From positions 62,001 to 126,000 of the forward strand of contig NZ_BMFD01000008.1 of assembly GCF_014637795.1 (NCBI RefSeq): DNA of 64,000 nucleotides, written 5' to 3'. The translations under genes were made by a program, and so were the position numbers. The stretch comes from Belliella aquatica. Its GTDB lineage: Bacteria > Bacteroidota > Bacteroidia > Cytophagales > Cyclobacteriaceae. Below the pieces are notes generated by a model, which made no database searches, was not told the DNA's origin, and was given only the letters and a program-made list of their open reading frames with translations. Shown piece after piece: positions 38,517 to 48,900 of the stretch (position 1 is the stretch's first letter; each line of letters opens with the position of its first letter).

Positions 38517-39835
38517 ATTGCAGGAGCGTAATTAGAAGGATCATTTTTCATATTCCCACTTTTCATCATTCCTTCGTAATGTCTCATTAACAAATAACTT
38601 TCAATCTGTCTCAATGTATCCATGATAACCCCTACCATAATTAGTAATGAAGTACCACCATAGAATTGGGCAAACTCTCCACCAACACCAGCTATTATAG
38701 CAAAGGCTGGTAAAATAGCTACTAATGCTAAAAGCACAGAGCCAGGAAGCGTAATTCTAGAAATGATATTATCAATAAATTCTGATGTCGGAGCACCAGG
38801 CTTTATGCCAGGAACGAAACCACCATTTCTTTTCAAGTCCTCTGATATCTGCTCAGGATTAACTGTAATCGCAGTATAAAAGAAAGTGAATAGAATAATC
38901 ATGAGTGCAAATACTAGGTTGTACTGCCATGATGTGAAATCAGAGAAAGTAGCGCCAATGTAATTGGCAATATCATTCTCACTTGACCAAATCTGAGCAA
39001 TAAGTGCAGGCAGAAACATCAATGATTGTGCGAAGATAATTGGCATAACACCAGAGGCATTGACCTTTATAGGTATATATTGTCTCTGACCACCATAAAC
39101 CTTACCACCTACTACTTGCTTAGCATATTGAACAGGTATCCTTCTGGTAGCCTCTGTAAGAGCAACAACTCCATAAACAACGAAGAATAATACTGCGGCT
39201 TCAATTATTAATAATAACAAACCCGAAGTTCCCTTAGACAACCCTTCAGCTATTATTGCTCCAGGGAATCTAGAAATGATACCAATCATGATAAGCATGG
39301 AAATACCATTACCAATACCCTTTTCGGTAATTTTCTCACCAAGCCACATACAGAACATAGTACCTGCAGATAGCAAAACAAGCGAACTGAACATGAAGAG
39401 TGTTGTACTCACCATCACAGCACCTGTTGGTAAAATAGTAGCAGTAATATAGCCAATACCTTGCGCAACAGTGATTGCAATAGTTAATACTCGCGTAATC
39501 TGGTTGATTCTTTTTCTACCAGACTCACCTTCCTTTTGTAATTTTTGAAAATAAGGTACACCAACAGTTAATAATTGCAACACAATGGAAGCAGATATAT
39601 AAGGCATAATTCCCAAACCAAAGATAGAGGCATTACTAAACGCTCCACCAAGGAATGTATCTATCAAACCGAAAATCCCTTCTGGTGCATCATCCAATTT
39701 GGACGGATCAACACCAGGTAATACGATAAAAGAACCTAACCTGAATACAACCAGAAATCCGATTGTATTCCAGATACGGATTCTTAGATCTTCAATAGAA
39801 AAGATATTCTTAACTGTTGAGATAAACTTTTTCAT
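38513..39835 (-). CDS. secY: preprotein translocase subunit SecY
   Basis: Channel subunit of the Sec translocon, 440 residues and ten membrane helices. Signatures are RIWNTIGFLVVFRLGSFIVLPG, the plug helix IFGLGIMPYISASIVLQLL, and the cytoplasmic loops RRIPVQYAKQVVGGKVYGGQ and ISEDLKRNGGFVPGIKPG. It follows rplO by 3 bp in the spc operon; its partner SecE is encoded at the far end of the window. Confidence 0.98.
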   Translation of the reverse strand: MKKFISTVKNIFSIEDLRIRIWNTIGFLVVFRLGSFIVLPGVDPSKLDDAPEGIFGLIDTFLGGAFSNASIFGLGIMPYISASIVLQLLTVGVPYFQKLQKEGESGRKRINQITRVLTIAITVAQGIGYITATILPTGAVMVSTTLFMFSSLVLLSAGTMFCMWLGEKITEKGIGNGISMLIMIGIISRFPGAIIAEGLSKGTSGLLLLIIEAAVLFFVVYGVVALTEATRRIPVQYAKQVVGGKVYGGQRQYIPIKVNASGVMPIIFAQSLMFLPALIAQIWSSENDIANYIGATFSDFTSWQYNLVFALMIILFTFFYTAITVNPEQISEDLKRNGGFVPGIKPGAPTSEFIDNIISRITLPGSVLLALVAILPAFAIIAGVGGEFAQFYGGTSLLIMVGVIMDTLRQIESYLLMRHYEGMMKSGNMKNDPSNYAPAI

Positions 39836-39838
39836 TTA

Positions 39839-40285
39839 TTAAATCTTGTTAACTGTTCCGCCAACTTTTTCAATTGCCTCAACAGCGGAAGCAGAGAAAT
39901 AGTGAGCACTTACATTTAATTTCGCTGTAAGTTCGCCCCTACCTAGGACTTTTACAACATCTTTCTTAGAAACTAATCCATGCTCAACCAAAACATCAAA
40001 AGAAACAGTATCTAAACTGTATTTTTCTGACAACTCCTGCAATGCAGCTAGGTTGATTGGTTTACACTCTATTCTATTTAGACTTTTGAAACCAAATTTA
40101 GGTACTCTTCTTTGAAGAGGCATTTGACCACCTTCAAATCCTAATTTAGATTTATAACCAGATCTAGATTTAGCCCCTTTGTGACCTCTAGTAGAAGTAC
40201 CACCTCTACCAGAACCAGTACCACGACCAATCCTCTTTCTATTTTTAACAGAACCTTCAGCAGGTTTTAATGTATGTAATTTCAT
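39839..40285 (-). CDS. rplO: 50S ribosomal protein L15
   Basis: A 148-residue late-assembly protein. The N-terminus MKLHTLKPAEGSVKNRKRIGRG is followed by a glycine/arginine-rich extension (GSGRGGTSTRGHKGAKSRSG) that enters 23S rRNA. It follows rpmD by 2 bp. Confidence 0.98.
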   Translation of the reverse strand: MKLHTLKPAEGSVKNRKRIGRGTGSGRGGTSTRGHKGAKSRSGYKSKLGFEGGQMPLQRRVPKFGFKSLNRIECKPINLAALQELSEKYSLDTVSFDVLVEHGLVSKKDVVKVLGRGELTAKLNVSAHYFSASAVEAIEKVGGTVNKI

Positions 40286-40287
40286 GA

Positions 40288-40467
40288 TTAAGCTTCCTCC
40301 ACTTTTACAAGGTGACTTACTTTTCTTACCATTCCAGCAATCTGTGGCGTGTTTTCAACTTCCACAGTTCTATTGATTCTACCCAAACCTAAAGCAACGA
40401 TTGTCGCCTTTTGATCTTTAGGTCTTTTGATAATGCTTCTTACTTGCGTTACTTTAATCTTAGCCAT
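40288..40467 (-). CDS. rpmD: 50S ribosomal protein L30
   Basis: A 59-residue protein: [20 protein letters not shown] at the start, then [24 protein letters not shown] and an acidic end KVEEA. It matches the short bacterial L30 form and sits between rpsE and rplO as usual, with 4-bp and 2-bp gaps. Confidence 0.97.
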   Translation of the reverse strand: MAKIKVTQVRSIIKRPKDQKATIVALGLGRINRTVEVENTPQIAGMVRKVSHLVKVEEA

Positions 40468-40471
40468 ATCC

Positions 40472-40990
40472 TTAACCGTTAAAAACTTTTGACATTTTTA
40501 CTCCTCTTTGCTGAGAAACGGTTATCGCATCTCTCAACTGAGTCAAAGCATCTATTGTAGCTTTGACAACATTGTGAGGATTAGATGAACCTTTAGATTT
40601 AGCTAAAACGTCTGTTACACCAGCACTTTCGAGAACAGCACGCATTGCACCACCTGCAATAACCCCAGTACCTGGAGCCGCTGGCTTGATCAATACGAAA
40701 CCTCCACCATATTTACCAAGTTGCTCGTGAGGGATAGTCCCTTTTAGAATTGGAACACGAACAAGATTTTTCTTTGCGTCTTCGATACCTTTAGTAATTG
40801 CATCAGTTACTTCATTAGCTTTACCTAATCCGTATCCAACAACTCCATTGCTATCACCTACTACAACGATAGCAGAAAAGGAAAATCTTCTACCACCTTT
40901 TACTACCTTAGCAACACGGTTGATAGCAACTACTTTCTCTTTTAGTTCTGTATCTGTTGCCCTTATGGGTTTTCTTTTAACTTGAGACAT
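40472..40990 (-). CDS. rpsE: 30S ribosomal protein S5
   Basis: Decoding-fidelity protein of 172 residues. The double-stranded-RNA-binding-like N domain contains [17 protein letters not shown] and [15 protein letters not shown]; the C domain contains [27 protein letters not shown]. The spectinomycin-loop residues around VVKGGRRF look wild type. 8 bp after rplR. Confidence 0.98.
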   Translation of the reverse strand: MSQVKRKPIRATDTELKEKVVAINRVAKVVKGGRRFSFSAIVVVGDSNGVVGYGLGKANEVTDAITKGIEDAKKNLVRVPILKGTIPHEQLGKYGGGFVLIKPAAPGTGVIAGGAMRAVLESAGVTDVLAKSKGSSNPHNVVKATIDALTQLRDAITVSQQRGVKMSKVFNG

Positions 40991-40998
40991 AATATCTA

Positions 40999-41346
40999 TT
41001 AAAATTTAAGGCCACCTTCCCTTGCACCATCGGCAAGAGCTTTAACATTACCATGATATAAATAACCACTTCTGTCAAAAACCACAGAAGCAACACCATT
41101 AGCAACAGCTCTCTCTGCCAATTTCATACCTACCTCTTTTGAAACAGAAATAGTATTGTTTTTAGCACCAAGTTCTTTGGAAGAGGCTTGCGCAAGAGTA
41201 TGACCCTTAAGATCATCAACTAATTGAGCGTATATACCAGTATTGCTTTTAAATACTGACAAACGAGGTCTAGAATCTGTTCCATTGATTTTTCTACGGA
41301 TACTTTTCTTGATTCTAAGTCTTCTTGAATTCTTATTAAAAGCCAT
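40999..41346 (-). CDS. rplR: 50S ribosomal protein L18
   Basis: 5S rRNA-binding protein, 115 residues. Identified by [39 protein letters not shown] and the C-terminus [23 protein letters not shown]. 5 bp after rplF. Confidence 0.98.
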   Translation of the reverse strand: MAFNKNSRRLRIKKSIRRKINGTDSRPRLSVFKSNTGIYAQLVDDLKGHTLAQASSKELGAKNNTISVSKEVGMKLAERAVANGVASVVFDRSGYLYHGNVKALADGAREGGLKF

Positions 41347-41351
41347 CTTAA

Positions 41352-41909
41352 TTATTTTTTACCTGCGGTTTTACCAGCTTTACGTCTTACAATCTCACCA
41401 ACGAAACGTACACCTTTACCTTTGTAAGGCTCTACTTTACGTAGTGATTTGATTTTTGCTGCTACTTGTCCAATCAATTCCTTATCAATACCTTCCAAAG
41501 TCACCAAAGGGTTCTTACCTTTTGGAGTTTCTGTTTTCAATGAAATTGAATCAGGAAGAGCAAAGAAAATGTTGTGCGAGTAACCTAGTGCCAATTCAAG
41601 GATTTGTCCTTGGTTTGTAGCTTTATAACCTACACCGACCAATTCTAATTCTTTCTTGTAACCATCGGAAACACCGATAACCATATTGTTTAACAATGAT
41701 CTATATAAACCATGTAGAGATTTGTGTCTCTTTGATTCAGTAGGTCTTGTCACTACAATTTGATTACCTTCAACCGCAACGGTAATATCGGGATTCACAT
41801 CCTGAGTTAGCGTACCTTTGGGACCTTTAACAGTGACAACATTGTGTGCTGACACGTCTACAGTAACACCCGCTGGTAGATTTATTGGTTTTTTACCTAT
41901 TCTAGACAT
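41352..41909 (-). CDS. rplF: 50S ribosomal protein L6
   Basis: Two-domain 23S rRNA-binding protein near the factor-binding site, 185 residues. It starts [19 protein letters not shown]; the C domain carries the [17 protein letters not shown] motif. 9 bp after rpsH. Confidence 0.98.
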   Translation of the reverse strand: MSRIGKKPINLPAGVTVDVSAHNVVTVKGPKGTLTQDVNPDITVAVEGNQIVVTRPTESKRHKSLHGLYRSLLNNMVIGVSDGYKKELELVGVGYKATNQGQILELALGYSHNIFFALPDSISLKTETPKGKNPLVTLEGIDKELIGQVAAKIKSLRKVEPYKGKGVRFVGEIVRRKAGKTAGKK

Positions 41910-41918
41910 AACGGTTAA

Positions 41919-42314
41919 TTAATAAACGTAACAAAGTACTTCTCCGCCTATACCTTCAGTACGGGCCTCTTTATCGGTCATTACACCTTTCGAAGTAGAC
42001 ATGATGGCAATACCTAGACCGTTGATTACTCTAGGAAGTTCGTCATGTTTAACATATTTTCTTAGACCAGGCTTGCTAACTCTAGCAAGACTTACTATTG
42101 CATTCTGCTTCGTAGCAGGATTATATTTCAAAGCAATTTTGATAGATCCCTGAGGACCTTCTTCTTCAAATTTGTAATTTTGAATATAACCTTTATCATG
42201 AAGAACTTTAGTAAGCTCTTTTTTCATGTTAGAAGCGGGAATCTCAACGATTCTGTGAGATGCCTTGATGGCGTTTCTCAATCTGGTCAAATAATCAGCT
42301 ATTGGATCAGTCAT
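41919..42314 (-). CDS. rpsH: 30S ribosomal protein S8
   Basis: Central-domain assembly protein, 131 residues: [20 protein letters not shown] at the start and [26 protein letters not shown] at the end. In E. coli S8 represses the spc operon by binding its mRNA. Here the gene is set apart from rpsN by 83 bp that hold a hairpin and a -7 element, so it may have its own promoter. Confidence 0.98.
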   Translation of the reverse strand: MTDPIADYLTRLRNAIKASHRIVEIPASNMKKELTKVLHDKGYIQNYKFEEEGPQGSIKIALKYNPATKQNAIVSLARVSKPGLRKYVKHDELPRVINGLGIAIMSTSKGVMTDKEARTEGIGGEVLCYVY

Positions 42315-42332
42315 ATTTATATAAGTCTAACT

Positions 42333-42353
42333 GCACACCCGTTTCGGGCGTGC
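42333..42353 (-). repeat. 9-bp hairpin in the rpsN-rpsH gap
   Basis: GCACACCCG pairs with CGGGCGTGC around TTT, with one G-U wobble on the minus-strand RNA. Its GC content is far above the surroundings and no U run follows. It overlaps the last base of a -7 element, so only read-through RNA would carry the whole hairpin. Confidence 0.55.
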
Positions 42354-42360
42354 AAAGTTA
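42353..42360 (-). promoter_or_regulatory. candidate internal promoter before rpsH
   Basis: The minus strand reads TAACTTTG followed by CA, the same extended -7 (TAnCTTTGCA) as the rplC and rpsL promoters. Upstream at 19 bases is TTTT rather than TTTG. Confidence 0.5.
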
Positions 42361-42397
42361 CACAATGATTTTAAGAATAAAAACTTTTGTCCGATTT

Positions 42398-42667
42398 TTA
42401 CCAGCTTGACTTAGTAACACCAGGAATCTTTCCAGCAGAAGCCATTTCTCTGAAAGTTACTCTGTTGATACCAAATTTTCTCATGTAACCTTTTGGACGA
42501 CCTGTCAATTTACATCTATTATGAAGTCTGACAGGAGAAGAATTTTTAGGTAACTTATCCAAGCCTTCGTAATCACCAGCAGCTTTCAATTCTGCTCTTT
42601 TTTTAGCGTACTTGGCTACAAGACGTTCTCTTTTTCTCTCACGAGCTTTTAATGATTCTCTTGCCAT
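42398..42667 (-). CDS. rpsN: 30S ribosomal protein S14, zinc-independent type
   Basis: An 89-residue S14 with the long N-terminal part ([21 protein letters not shown]) and [24 protein letters not shown]. It has only one Cys and no CxxC pairs, so it is the zinc-free class. 2 bp after rplE. Confidence 0.98.
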   Translation of the reverse strand: MARESLKARERKRERLVAKYAKKRAELKAAGDYEGLDKLPKNSSPVRLHNRCKLTGRPKGYMRKFGINRVTFREMASAGKIPGVTKSSW

Positions 42668-42669
42668 AA

Positions 42670-43230
42670 TTATTCAGGATTATTTTTGTTGATAAAAGGC
42701 ATTCCAAAAGCTTTCAACAAAGATAAGCTTTCTTCATCTGTCTCTGCAGTAGTCACAAAAGTGATGTCCATACCAGAGATTCTGTTTACTTTTTCAATGC
42801 TGATTTCTGGGAAAATAATTTGCTCAGTAACCCCAAGCGTGTAATTACCTCTTCCATCAAAACCTTTATCACTGATACCTTTAAAATCTCTTACTCGAGG
42901 AAGAGCTACAGTAGCTAATCTATCAAGGAATTCGTACATTCTATCACCTCTCAAAGTAACTTTAGCTCCGATAGGCATTTCCTCTCTCAACTTAAAGTTA
43001 GAGATAGAATTCTTTGCCTTTGTCGCAACAGCTCTTTGTCCTGTGATCAAAGAAAGTTCTTCAACGCCTTGATCTACTAATTTCTTGTCAGCAACAGCAG
43101 CACCGATACCTTTGTTCAACACAATTTTGGTCAATTTAGGTACTTGCATTGTTGACTTATACTGGAATTTCTCCTTTAATGCTGGAGCAATTTCAGTAAG
43201 ATACTTGTCTTTCATTCTAGGATTAGCCAT
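42670..43230 (-). CDS. rplE: 50S ribosomal protein L5
   Basis: 5S rRNA-binding central-protuberance protein, 186 residues. Signatures are [46 protein letters not shown] and [11 protein letters not shown]. Its first 8 bp overlap the end of rplX, which suggests translational coupling. Confidence 0.98.
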   Translation of the reverse strand: MANPRMKDKYLTEIAPALKEKFQYKSTMQVPKLTKIVLNKGIGAAVADKKLVDQGVEELSLITGQRAVATKAKNSISNFKLREEMPIGAKVTLRGDRMYEFLDRLATVALPRVRDFKGISDKGFDGRGNYTLGVTEQIIFPEISIEKVNRISGMDITFVTTAETDEESLSLLKAFGMPFINKNNPE

Positions 43231-43567
43231 TGATCACCTCCCCAGTTTTCTTAGAATATCTAACTAATTTTCCGTTTTCACCTTGTTTTCTACCGATTCT
43301 GGTAGCTTCACCTGATTTAGGATCTACCAACATAAGGTTACTAATATGTACAGCTGCCTCTCTCTTTTCAATTCCACCTTGTGGATTAGTAGCAGTTGGC
43401 TTTACGTGTTTTGTAACAGTATTTATACCTTCTACTACTGCTCTCCTTTTTTCAAGGTTTACAGAAAGTACTTTACCTGTATTACCTTTATCATCACCAG
43501 CTAATACTTTAACAGTATCACCAGTTCTGATGTGTAACTTGGGTTGTTTATTGAATTTTCTTTCCAT
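43223..43567 (-). CDS. rplX: 50S ribosomal protein L24
   Basis: Assembly-initiator protein with a KOW motif ([22 protein letters not shown]), 114 residues, plus [20 protein letters not shown]. 2 bp after rplN, and overlapping rplE by 8 bp. Confidence 0.98.
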   Translation of the reverse strand: MERKFNKQPKLHIRTGDTVKVLAGDDKGNTGKVLSVNLEKRRAVVEGINTVTKHVKPTATNPQGGIEKREAAVHISNLMLVDPKSGEATRIGRKQGENGKLVRYSKKTGEVING

Positions 43568-43569
43568 GA

Positions 43570-43938
43570 TTACAATACTTCTGGGGCCAAAGATACAATT
43601 TTCATAAACTGCTTCTCTCTCAATTCTCTCGCGACAGGACCGAAGATCCGAGTTCCTCGAGGTTCGTCGTTGTTGTTAAGGAGTACAGCAGCATTATCTT
43701 CAAATCGGATATAAGAACCGTCTTTTCTTCTAATTTCTTTCTTTGTTCTCACGATGACCGCTTTAGAAACGGTACCTTTTTTCATGTTACTAGAAGAAAG
43801 TGCGGATTTAACAGTCACTACAACCTTATCCCCGATAGAAGCATATCTTTTCTTGGTTCCTCCCAATACGCGAATCACAAGCACTTCTTTAGCACCTGAA
43901 TTATCCGCTACGCTTAGTCTGGATTCTTGTTGTACCAT
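43570..43938 (-). CDS. rplN: 50S ribosomal protein L14
   Basis: A 122-residue beta-barrel protein at the subunit interface. It starts [20 protein letters not shown] and ends with [25 protein letters not shown], both diagnostic. 1 bp after rpsQ. Confidence 0.98.
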   Translation of the reverse strand: MVQQESRLSVADNSGAKEVLVIRVLGGTKKRYASIGDKVVVTVKSALSSSNMKKGTVSKAVIVRTKKEIRRKDGSYIRFEDNAAVLLNNNDEPRGTRIFGPVARELREKQFMKIVSLAPEVL

Positions 43939-43939
43939 G

Positions 43940-44203
43940 TTATTTAGCCTTTTCTATAATTTCTACTAATCTCCAACGCTTATTCTTACTCAGCGGACGA
44001 GTTTCGCTTATCCTAACGAGATCACCAGATTGGCATTCGTTATTCTCGTCATGAACCATAAATTTGGTAGTCTTGGCAACAAACTTACCGTAGATAGGGT
44101 GTTTAACCCTTCTCTCCACGGCAACAGTAACGGATTTATCCATCTTGTTGCTGACTACTTTTCCTATTCTTTCTTTACGTAGATTTCTCTCAGTAGTAGC
44201 CAT
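43940..44203 (-). CDS. rpsQ: 30S ribosomal protein S17
   Basis: OB-fold 16S rRNA-binding protein, 87 residues: [21 protein letters not shown] and [20 protein letters not shown]. 8 bp after rpmC. Confidence 0.98.
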   Translation of the reverse strand: MATTERNLRKERIGKVVSNKMDKSVTVAVERRVKHPIYGKFVAKTTKFMVHDENNECQSGDLVRISETRPLSKNKRWRLVEIIEKAK

Positions 44204-44211
44204 CTTGATTC

Positions 44212-44406
44212 TTATTTAGCTAATTGTGATGCCGTCAAAGCGGTTTTCAATCTCGCGATTGTACGCTTTGTCTCTTTTAATTTATTAGGATTCTCAATCG
44301 GAGAGATTGCATGGGCAAAACGCATTTTTGTCAAATTTGATTGCTCAGCGGCGATTCTCTCGATTAGTTCACTTATTGAAAGTGCGTTGATTTCTGAATT
44401 TTTCAT
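44212..44406 (-). CDS. rpmC: 50S ribosomal protein L29
   Basis: A 64-residue antiparallel helical hairpin at the tunnel exit; [26 protein letters not shown] is the conserved part. 8 bp after rplP. Confidence 0.97.
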   Translation of the reverse strand: MKNSEINALSISELIERIAAEQSNLTKMRFAHAISPIENPNKLKETKRTIARLKTALTASQLAK

Positions 44407-44414
44407 AGCTTTTC

Positions 44415-44834
44415 TTATCCTACGTAATCCCTACGTACTACAAAATTTGTACTTACAGGAAGTTTCTGTTGTGCTAGTCTTAATGCTTCTTTAGCAACTT
44501 CAAGACTTACTCCAGTCGCTTCGAAAAGGATAGTTCCTGGCTTGATCACTGCTACCCAGTATTCAGGAGCTCCTTTACCTTTACCCATACGAACCTCTGC
44601 AGGTTTTTTGGTGATAGGCTTATCAGGGAATATTCTGATCCAAACCTGACCTTCTCTTTTCATCGCTCTCGTCATCGCAATCCTTGCTGCTTCTATCTGA
44701 CGAGAGGTTATCCATCCAGCTTCAAGGGACTTGATGCCAAAGTTGCCAAAAGAAAGCGTGTGCCCTCTTTGTGCAATGCCCTTGACTCTGCCCTTGTGCA
44801 TTTTTCTATATTTAGTTCTTTTTGGCTGTAACAT
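44415..44834 (-). CDS. rplP: 50S ribosomal protein L16
   Basis: A 139-residue protein near the A-site tRNA elbow. [19 protein letters not shown] starts it, and [23 protein letters not shown] is the conserved RNA-binding stretch. 22 bp after rpsC. Confidence 0.98.
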   Translation of the reverse strand: MLQPKRTKYRKMHKGRVKGIAQRGHTLSFGNFGIKSLEAGWITSRQIEAARIAMTRAMKREGQVWIRIFPDKPITKKPAEVRMGKGKGAPEYWVAVIKPGTILFEATGVSLEVAKEALRLAQQKLPVSTNFVVRRDYVG

Positions 44835-44856
44835 GATTTCTCACTTAGGGTGAAAA

Positions 44857-45591
44857 TTAGTTATTTCTCTTTCTTCTTTTTGGACCGCCTTCTCTTCTCT
44901 TTCCTCTAGCGTTATTTCCACCTTTTGGCTCGTTAGCTGCGCCTACGTTTGGAGAAAGATCTCTTTTCCCGTAAACTTCACCTTTGAATATCCAAACTTT
45001 GATACCAATGATACCATAGATAGTGTTCGCTTCAGAAAGAGCGTAGTCGATGTCTGCTCTTAATGTATGAAGAGGAATTCTACCTTCTTTATACATTTCA
45101 GATCTTGCCATCTCAGCTCCACCTAATCTACCAGAAAGTTTCACTTTGATACCTTCTGCTCCTACTCTCATTGTAGCAGCTATAGATTGCTTCATTGCTC
45201 TTCTGAAAGAAATACGAGCTTGTAGTTGTTGAGCAATTGATTCTCCAACTAATTTAGCATCCATTTCTGGTCGCTTAATTTCAAAAATGTTTATTTGAAC
45301 ATCTTTGTTGGTCAATTTCTTCAACTCCTCTTTAAGCTTATCAACCTCAGCTCCACCTTTTCCAATTACAACTCCCGGACGGGCAGTGTGTATTGTAAGG
45401 GTGATTCTTTTCAAGGTTCTTTCGATTATTACCTTAGAGATACCACCTTTTGGGATTCTAGCATTTACATACTTTCTGATTTGTTGGTCTTCATAAAGCT
45501 TCTCAGCAAAATCCTTACCTCCGTACCAGTTAGAATCCCAACCTTTGACTACACCAAGTCTAAAACCAATAGGGTTTACTTTTTGTCCCAT
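44857..45591 (-). CDS. rpsC: 30S ribosomal protein S3
   Basis: Lines the mRNA entry tunnel, 244 residues. The KH domain contains [20 protein letters not shown]; the C domain contains [30 protein letters not shown]. The tail is very basic ([21 protein letters not shown]). 9 bp after rplV. Confidence 0.98.
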   Translation of the reverse strand: MGQKVNPIGFRLGVVKGWDSNWYGGKDFAEKLYEDQQIRKYVNARIPKGGISKVIIERTLKRITLTIHTARPGVVIGKGGAEVDKLKEELKKLTNKDVQINIFEIKRPEMDAKLVGESIAQQLQARISFRRAMKQSIAATMRVGAEGIKVKLSGRLGGAEMARSEMYKEGRIPLHTLRADIDYALSEANTIYGIIGIKVWIFKGEVYGKRDLSPNVGAANEPKGGNNARGKRREGGPKRRKRNN

Positions 45592-45600
45592 AGTCTAATC

Positions 45601-45990
45601 TTAATTAGAGTTTTCTTTTGTTTGTACTTCATCAGCGGTAACAGCAGTGCTGAATGCATCAACTACTAAAGTCACATGATTTGATCTTTTACGTATTCTG
45701 TGCGCTCTTCCTTGAGGAGCAGGTCTTAGTCTTTTCAACATACGACCACCATCAACTTGAATTGTCTTGATAAACAAATCAGCGTCTTCAAGTTTTTCAT
45801 CTGGATTTTTTGCTTGCCAGTTGGCCACAGCAGAAAGAAGAAGTTTCTCTAATTTAATAGCACCATGATTAGGTGTAAACTTCAATATACTTAATGCATG
45901 CCCTACTCTTTTACCTCTTACAAGGTCAGCTACCAATCGCATTTTGCGAGTAGAAGTAGGAACGTTGTTTAATCTTGCTATTGCTTCCAT
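45601..45990 (-). CDS. rplV: 50S ribosomal protein L22
   Basis: Exit-tunnel protein of 129 residues with the extended loop [22 protein letters not shown] that forms part of the tunnel constriction and is the usual macrolide-resistance site; no deletion is seen. 2 bp after rpsS. Confidence 0.98.
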   Translation of the reverse strand: MEAIARLNNVPTSTRKMRLVADLVRGKRVGHALSILKFTPNHGAIKLEKLLLSAVANWQAKNPDEKLEDADLFIKTIQVDGGRMLKRLRPAPQGRAHRIRKRSNHVTLVVDAFSTAVTADEVQTKENSN

Positions 45991-45992
45991 GA

Positions 45993-46271
45993 TTATCTCT
46001 TTCCTTTATCTTTTTTGGCAATGTGACCTCTAAAGTTTCTTGTAGGAGCAAACTCTCCTAATTTATGACCAACCATATTGTCTGTTACAAAAACTGGAAT
46101 AAACTTGTTTCCATTATGCACAGCAAAGGTATGGCCTACAAAATCCGGAGAAATCATTGATCTTCTCGACCAAGTCTTGATGACTGATTTTTTTCCGGAC
46201 TCGTTCATTACATCCACTTTTTTGGCCAAGTGATGCTCTATATAAGGACCTTTCTTTAATGAACGTGCCAT
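45993..46271 (-). CDS. rpsS: 30S ribosomal protein S19
   Basis: Head protein, 92 residues: [38 protein letters not shown] and [16 protein letters not shown] are diagnostic. 2 bp after rplB. Confidence 0.98.
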   Translation of the reverse strand: MARSLKKGPYIEHHLAKKVDVMNESGKKSVIKTWSRRSMISPDFVGHTFAVHNGNKFIPVFVTDNMVGHKLGEFAPTRNFRGHIAKKDKGKR

Positions 46272-46273
46272 AT

Positions 46274-47098
46274 TTATTTAGATCTTTTACTGATAATGAA
46301 TTTATTTGAATATTTTTTAGGAGATCTAGTCTTCTTACCTTTTGCAAGCAAACCAGTCCTAGATCTTGGATGACCACCTGATGAACGACCTTCACCACCA
46401 CCCATAGGGTGATCGACAGGGTTCATAGCAACACCTCTTGTTCTAGGTCTTCTTCCTAACCAACGGTTTCTACCAGCTTTACCTAACACTACGTTCATGT
46501 GGTCTCCATTAGAAACAACACCAATAGTCGCCATACATACACCAAGTACAAGTCTCATTTCCCCTGAAGGTAATTTAACAGTTACATACTTGCCATCTCT
46601 AGCCACTACCTGAGCGTAACCACCAGCACTTCTTGCCAATGCTCCACCTTTACCAGGCTTTAATTCTAAATTGTGAACAATGGTACCCAAAGGGATATTT
46701 ACCAAATGCATTGCGTTACCAACTTCTGGAGCTACACTTTCACCGGAAATCACTGTTTGTCCAACTTGCAAACCTTCCGGGGCAATAATGTAAGCCTTTG
46801 CACCGTCAACATAATATAATAGCGCTAGACGTGCTGTTCTGTTTGGATCATACTCAATAGATTTAACTACTGCTGGTATACCAAACTTAGTTCTCTTAAA
46901 ATCAACGATTCTAAGTCTTCTCTTATGGCCACCTCCAATATATCGGGAGGTCATTTTACCTACATTATTTCTACCGCCTGACTTCTTCAAAGGAGCCAAT
47001 AAAGATTTCTCTGGCTTTGATGCTGTAATCTCATCAAATGCAGGAGCGACTCTAAATCTGGTTCCTGGGGTTACAGGCTTTAATTTTTTAACTGCCAT
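46274..47098 (-). CDS. rplB: 50S ribosomal protein L2
   Basis: Conserved 23S rRNA-binding protein near the peptidyl-transferase centre, 274 residues. [16 protein letters not shown] starts it. The C-terminal [22 protein letters not shown] loop holds the conserved His linked to peptide-bond activity. 13 bp after rplW. Confidence 0.98.
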   Translation of the reverse strand: MAVKKLKPVTPGTRFRVAPAFDEITASKPEKSLLAPLKKSGGRNNVGKMTSRYIGGGHKRRLRIVDFKRTKFGIPAVVKSIEYDPNRTARLALLYYVDGAKAYIIAPEGLQVGQTVISGESVAPEVGNAMHLVNIPLGTIVHNLELKPGKGGALARSAGGYAQVVARDGKYVTVKLPSGEMRLVLGVCMATIGVVSNGDHMNVVLGKAGRNRWLGRRPRTRGVAMNPVDHPMGGGEGRSSGGHPRSRTGLLAKGKKTRSPKKYSNKFIISKRSK

Positions 47099-47111
47099 GA
47101 TTTTGATTCAA

Positions 47112-47399
47112 TTAAATTTCTCCGTAAAAATCGATTACCTCTCCTTCAGCAACTTGAACAATTGCTTTTTTGAAGGAATTAGTGAATCCACTTACAACTT
47201 TAGCTTTCGTGTATCTGGTCTTTGATTTACCTGCATATCGCATAGTTCTCACATCTACCACTTTTACACCATACATTTTCTCTACGGCTTTCTTGATTTC
47301 TGGCTTCTTCGCAGTTTTTTCAACTATGAATCCATAAACACCATTTTCGTTCATCGCAGAAATCTTTTCCGTAATCAAAGGTTTTTTTAGTATATCCAT
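47112..47399 (-). CDS. rplW: 50S ribosomal protein L23
   Basis: Tunnel-exit docking site for trigger factor and SRP, 95 residues: MDILKKPLITEKISAMNENG, then EIKKAVEKMYGVKVVDVRTM. 4 bp after rplD. Confidence 0.98.
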   Translation of the reverse strand: MDILKKPLITEKISAMNENGVYGFIVEKTAKKPEIKKAVEKMYGVKVVDVRTMRYAGKSKTRYTKAKVVSGFTNSFKKAIVQVAEGEVIDFYGEI

Positions 47400-47403
47400 T
47401 GTC

Positions 47404-48033
47404 TTACTTCAATAATAAAGTTTCTAACATACTTACTGATCCTTCGCATAACATCAAATTGTCTGCATTAAGTAATTCGTAAGTATTTACATCATTTACT
47501 GAAACCACCTTTGCTTTAGGTAAATTTCTGCTTGATAGATAAACATTCTTGTTATCTTCAGGAAGAACCAAAAGTGTTTTCTTATCTGTCATAGAAAGTC
47601 CATTCAAGAATGCTATATAATCCTTTGTCTTTGGAGAATCAAATGATACATTTTCCAAAATCATCAGGCTATTTTCTCTTACTTTATAGGTTAAAGCAGA
47701 CTTTCTTGCCACTTGCTTCAATTTTTTGTTCAGTTTGAAGGAATAATTTCTAGGTCTTGGACCAAAGATTCTACCTCCTCCTCTGAACACTGGAGATTTG
47801 ATTGAACCGGCTCTAGCTCCGCCAGTACCTTTTTGCTTTTTGATCTTCTTAGTAGATCCAGCAATTTCATTTCTCTCTTTTGATTTATGTGTACCTTGTC
47901 TTTGGTTTGCCAAAAACTGTTTTACATCAAGGTAGATAGCGTGATCATTTGGTTCTACACCAAATATATCTTCCGAAAGCGTTACTTTTCTACCTGTCTC
48001 TTCGCCGTTATGTTTTAATACTGCTAATTCCAT
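47404..48033 (-). CDS. rplD: 50S ribosomal protein L4
   Basis: A 209-residue protein with the tunnel loop KQKGTGGARAGSIKSPVFRGGGRIFGP. In E. coli L4 represses the S10 operon, but no matching leader can be recognised here. 4 bp after rplC. Confidence 0.98.
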   Translation of the reverse strand: MELAVLKHNGEETGRKVTLSEDIFGVEPNDHAIYLDVKQFLANQRQGTHKSKERNEIAGSTKKIKKQKGTGGARAGSIKSPVFRGGGRIFGPRPRNYSFKLNKKLKQVARKSALTYKVRENSLMILENVSFDSPKTKDYIAFLNGLSMTDKKTLLVLPEDNKNVYLSSRNLPKAKVVSVNDVNTYELLNADNLMLCEGSVSMLETLLLK

Positions 48034-48037
48034 TGTC

Positions 48038-48670
48038 TTACTTCTCTAGGATAACGAAAGAATTTTTTGGACCAGGGACAGAACCACTTACTAAAAGCAA
48101 GTTTTTCTCCGCGTAAATCTTCAACACTTTCAAGTTGATAACTTTAACTCTATCACCACCAGTTCTACCTGCCATTCTCATGCCTTTGAATACTCTCGAT
48201 GGCCAAGAACATGCACCAATGGAGCCAGGGTGTCTACCTCTGTTATGCTGACCGTGAGTTTGTCCACCCACACCCGCAAAACCATGACGCTTAACTACAC
48301 CTTGAAAACCTTTACCTTTTGAAGTACCGATAGCATCAACGAAGTCACCTTCAATGAATACTTGACCAGCTTCAACAGTCTTTCCAAGATCAACCTGACC
48401 TTCAAATTCGACCCTGAAGTCTCTGAATTCGACAACTTTCTGTTTCGGAGTTGTACCGGCCTTTTTAAAGTGTCCGATAAGTGGCTTAGGAGTGTTTTTC
48501 TCCTTACGCTCACCGTAAGCCAACTGAACAGCGTTGTAACCGTCTGTTTCTAAATTTTTTACTTGCGTCACTACGCAAGGACCAGCTTCTATTAGCGTGC
48601 ATGCGACGTTACGTCCATCGGCACTAAAAATGCTAGTCATTCCTACTTTTCTACCTATTATTCCAGACAT
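48038..48670 (-). CDS. rplC: 50S ribosomal protein L3
   Basis: Early-assembly protein reaching the peptidyl-transferase centre, 210 residues. The start [15 protein letters not shown] is chosen; the longer frame begins at TTG inside the promoter. The C domain has [35 protein letters not shown] with the conserved Gln methylation site. It is the first gene of the S10 unit, after a 251-bp gap with a terminator and a good promoter. Confidence 0.97.
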   Translation of the reverse strand: MSGIIGRKVGMTSIFSADGRNVACTLIEAGPCVVTQVKNLETDGYNAVQLAYGERKEKNTPKPLIGHFKKAGTTPKQKVVEFRDFRVEFEGQVDLGKTVEAGQVFIEGDFVDAIGTSKGKGFQGVVKRHGFAGVGGQTHGQHNRGRHPGSIGACSWPSRVFKGMRMAGRTGGDRVKVINLKVLKIYAEKNLLLVSGSVPGPKNSFVILEK

Positions 48671-48733
48671 CTTCTGATATATAATATAATTACACACATA
48701 CGAATTGACGCATGTGCCTTTTTTAAAGGACTG

Positions 48734-48764
48734 CAAAGTTAGGAATTTAATTCCACCTTACAAA
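48734..48764 (-). promoter_or_regulatory. promoter of the rplC ribosomal operon
   Basis: The minus strand has TTTG, 19 bases, then TAACTTTG, an exact fit to the Bacteroidota primary-sigma consensus. The downstream CAGTCC is shared with the rpsL promoter. The predicted leader is about 55-60 bases. Confidence 0.8.
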
Positions 48765-48870
48765 CCCCAACTTTAATATTTTCAATTATTTACGAAAAAA
48801 TATTTGGTAAACTGAAACTTATTTTTCGTTTTTCAGTACCAGACATCTTTTCTTTGATAAAGGCAAAAGA

Positions 48871-48900
48871 AAAACCCATCCGCCGGAGCGGACAGGTTTT
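48871..48900 (-). terminator. strong terminator after rpsJ
   Basis: AAAACC and TCCGC pair with GCGGA and GGTTTT, with a CA/CA internal mismatch and a CGGA loop. On the minus strand a TTTTTCTTTT tract follows. It separates the str unit from the S10 unit. Confidence 0.88.

Noticed and set aside
48671-48736. Longer rplC start
   Set aside because: It begins at TTG within the promoter -7 element; L3 proteins start at [11 protein letters not shown].
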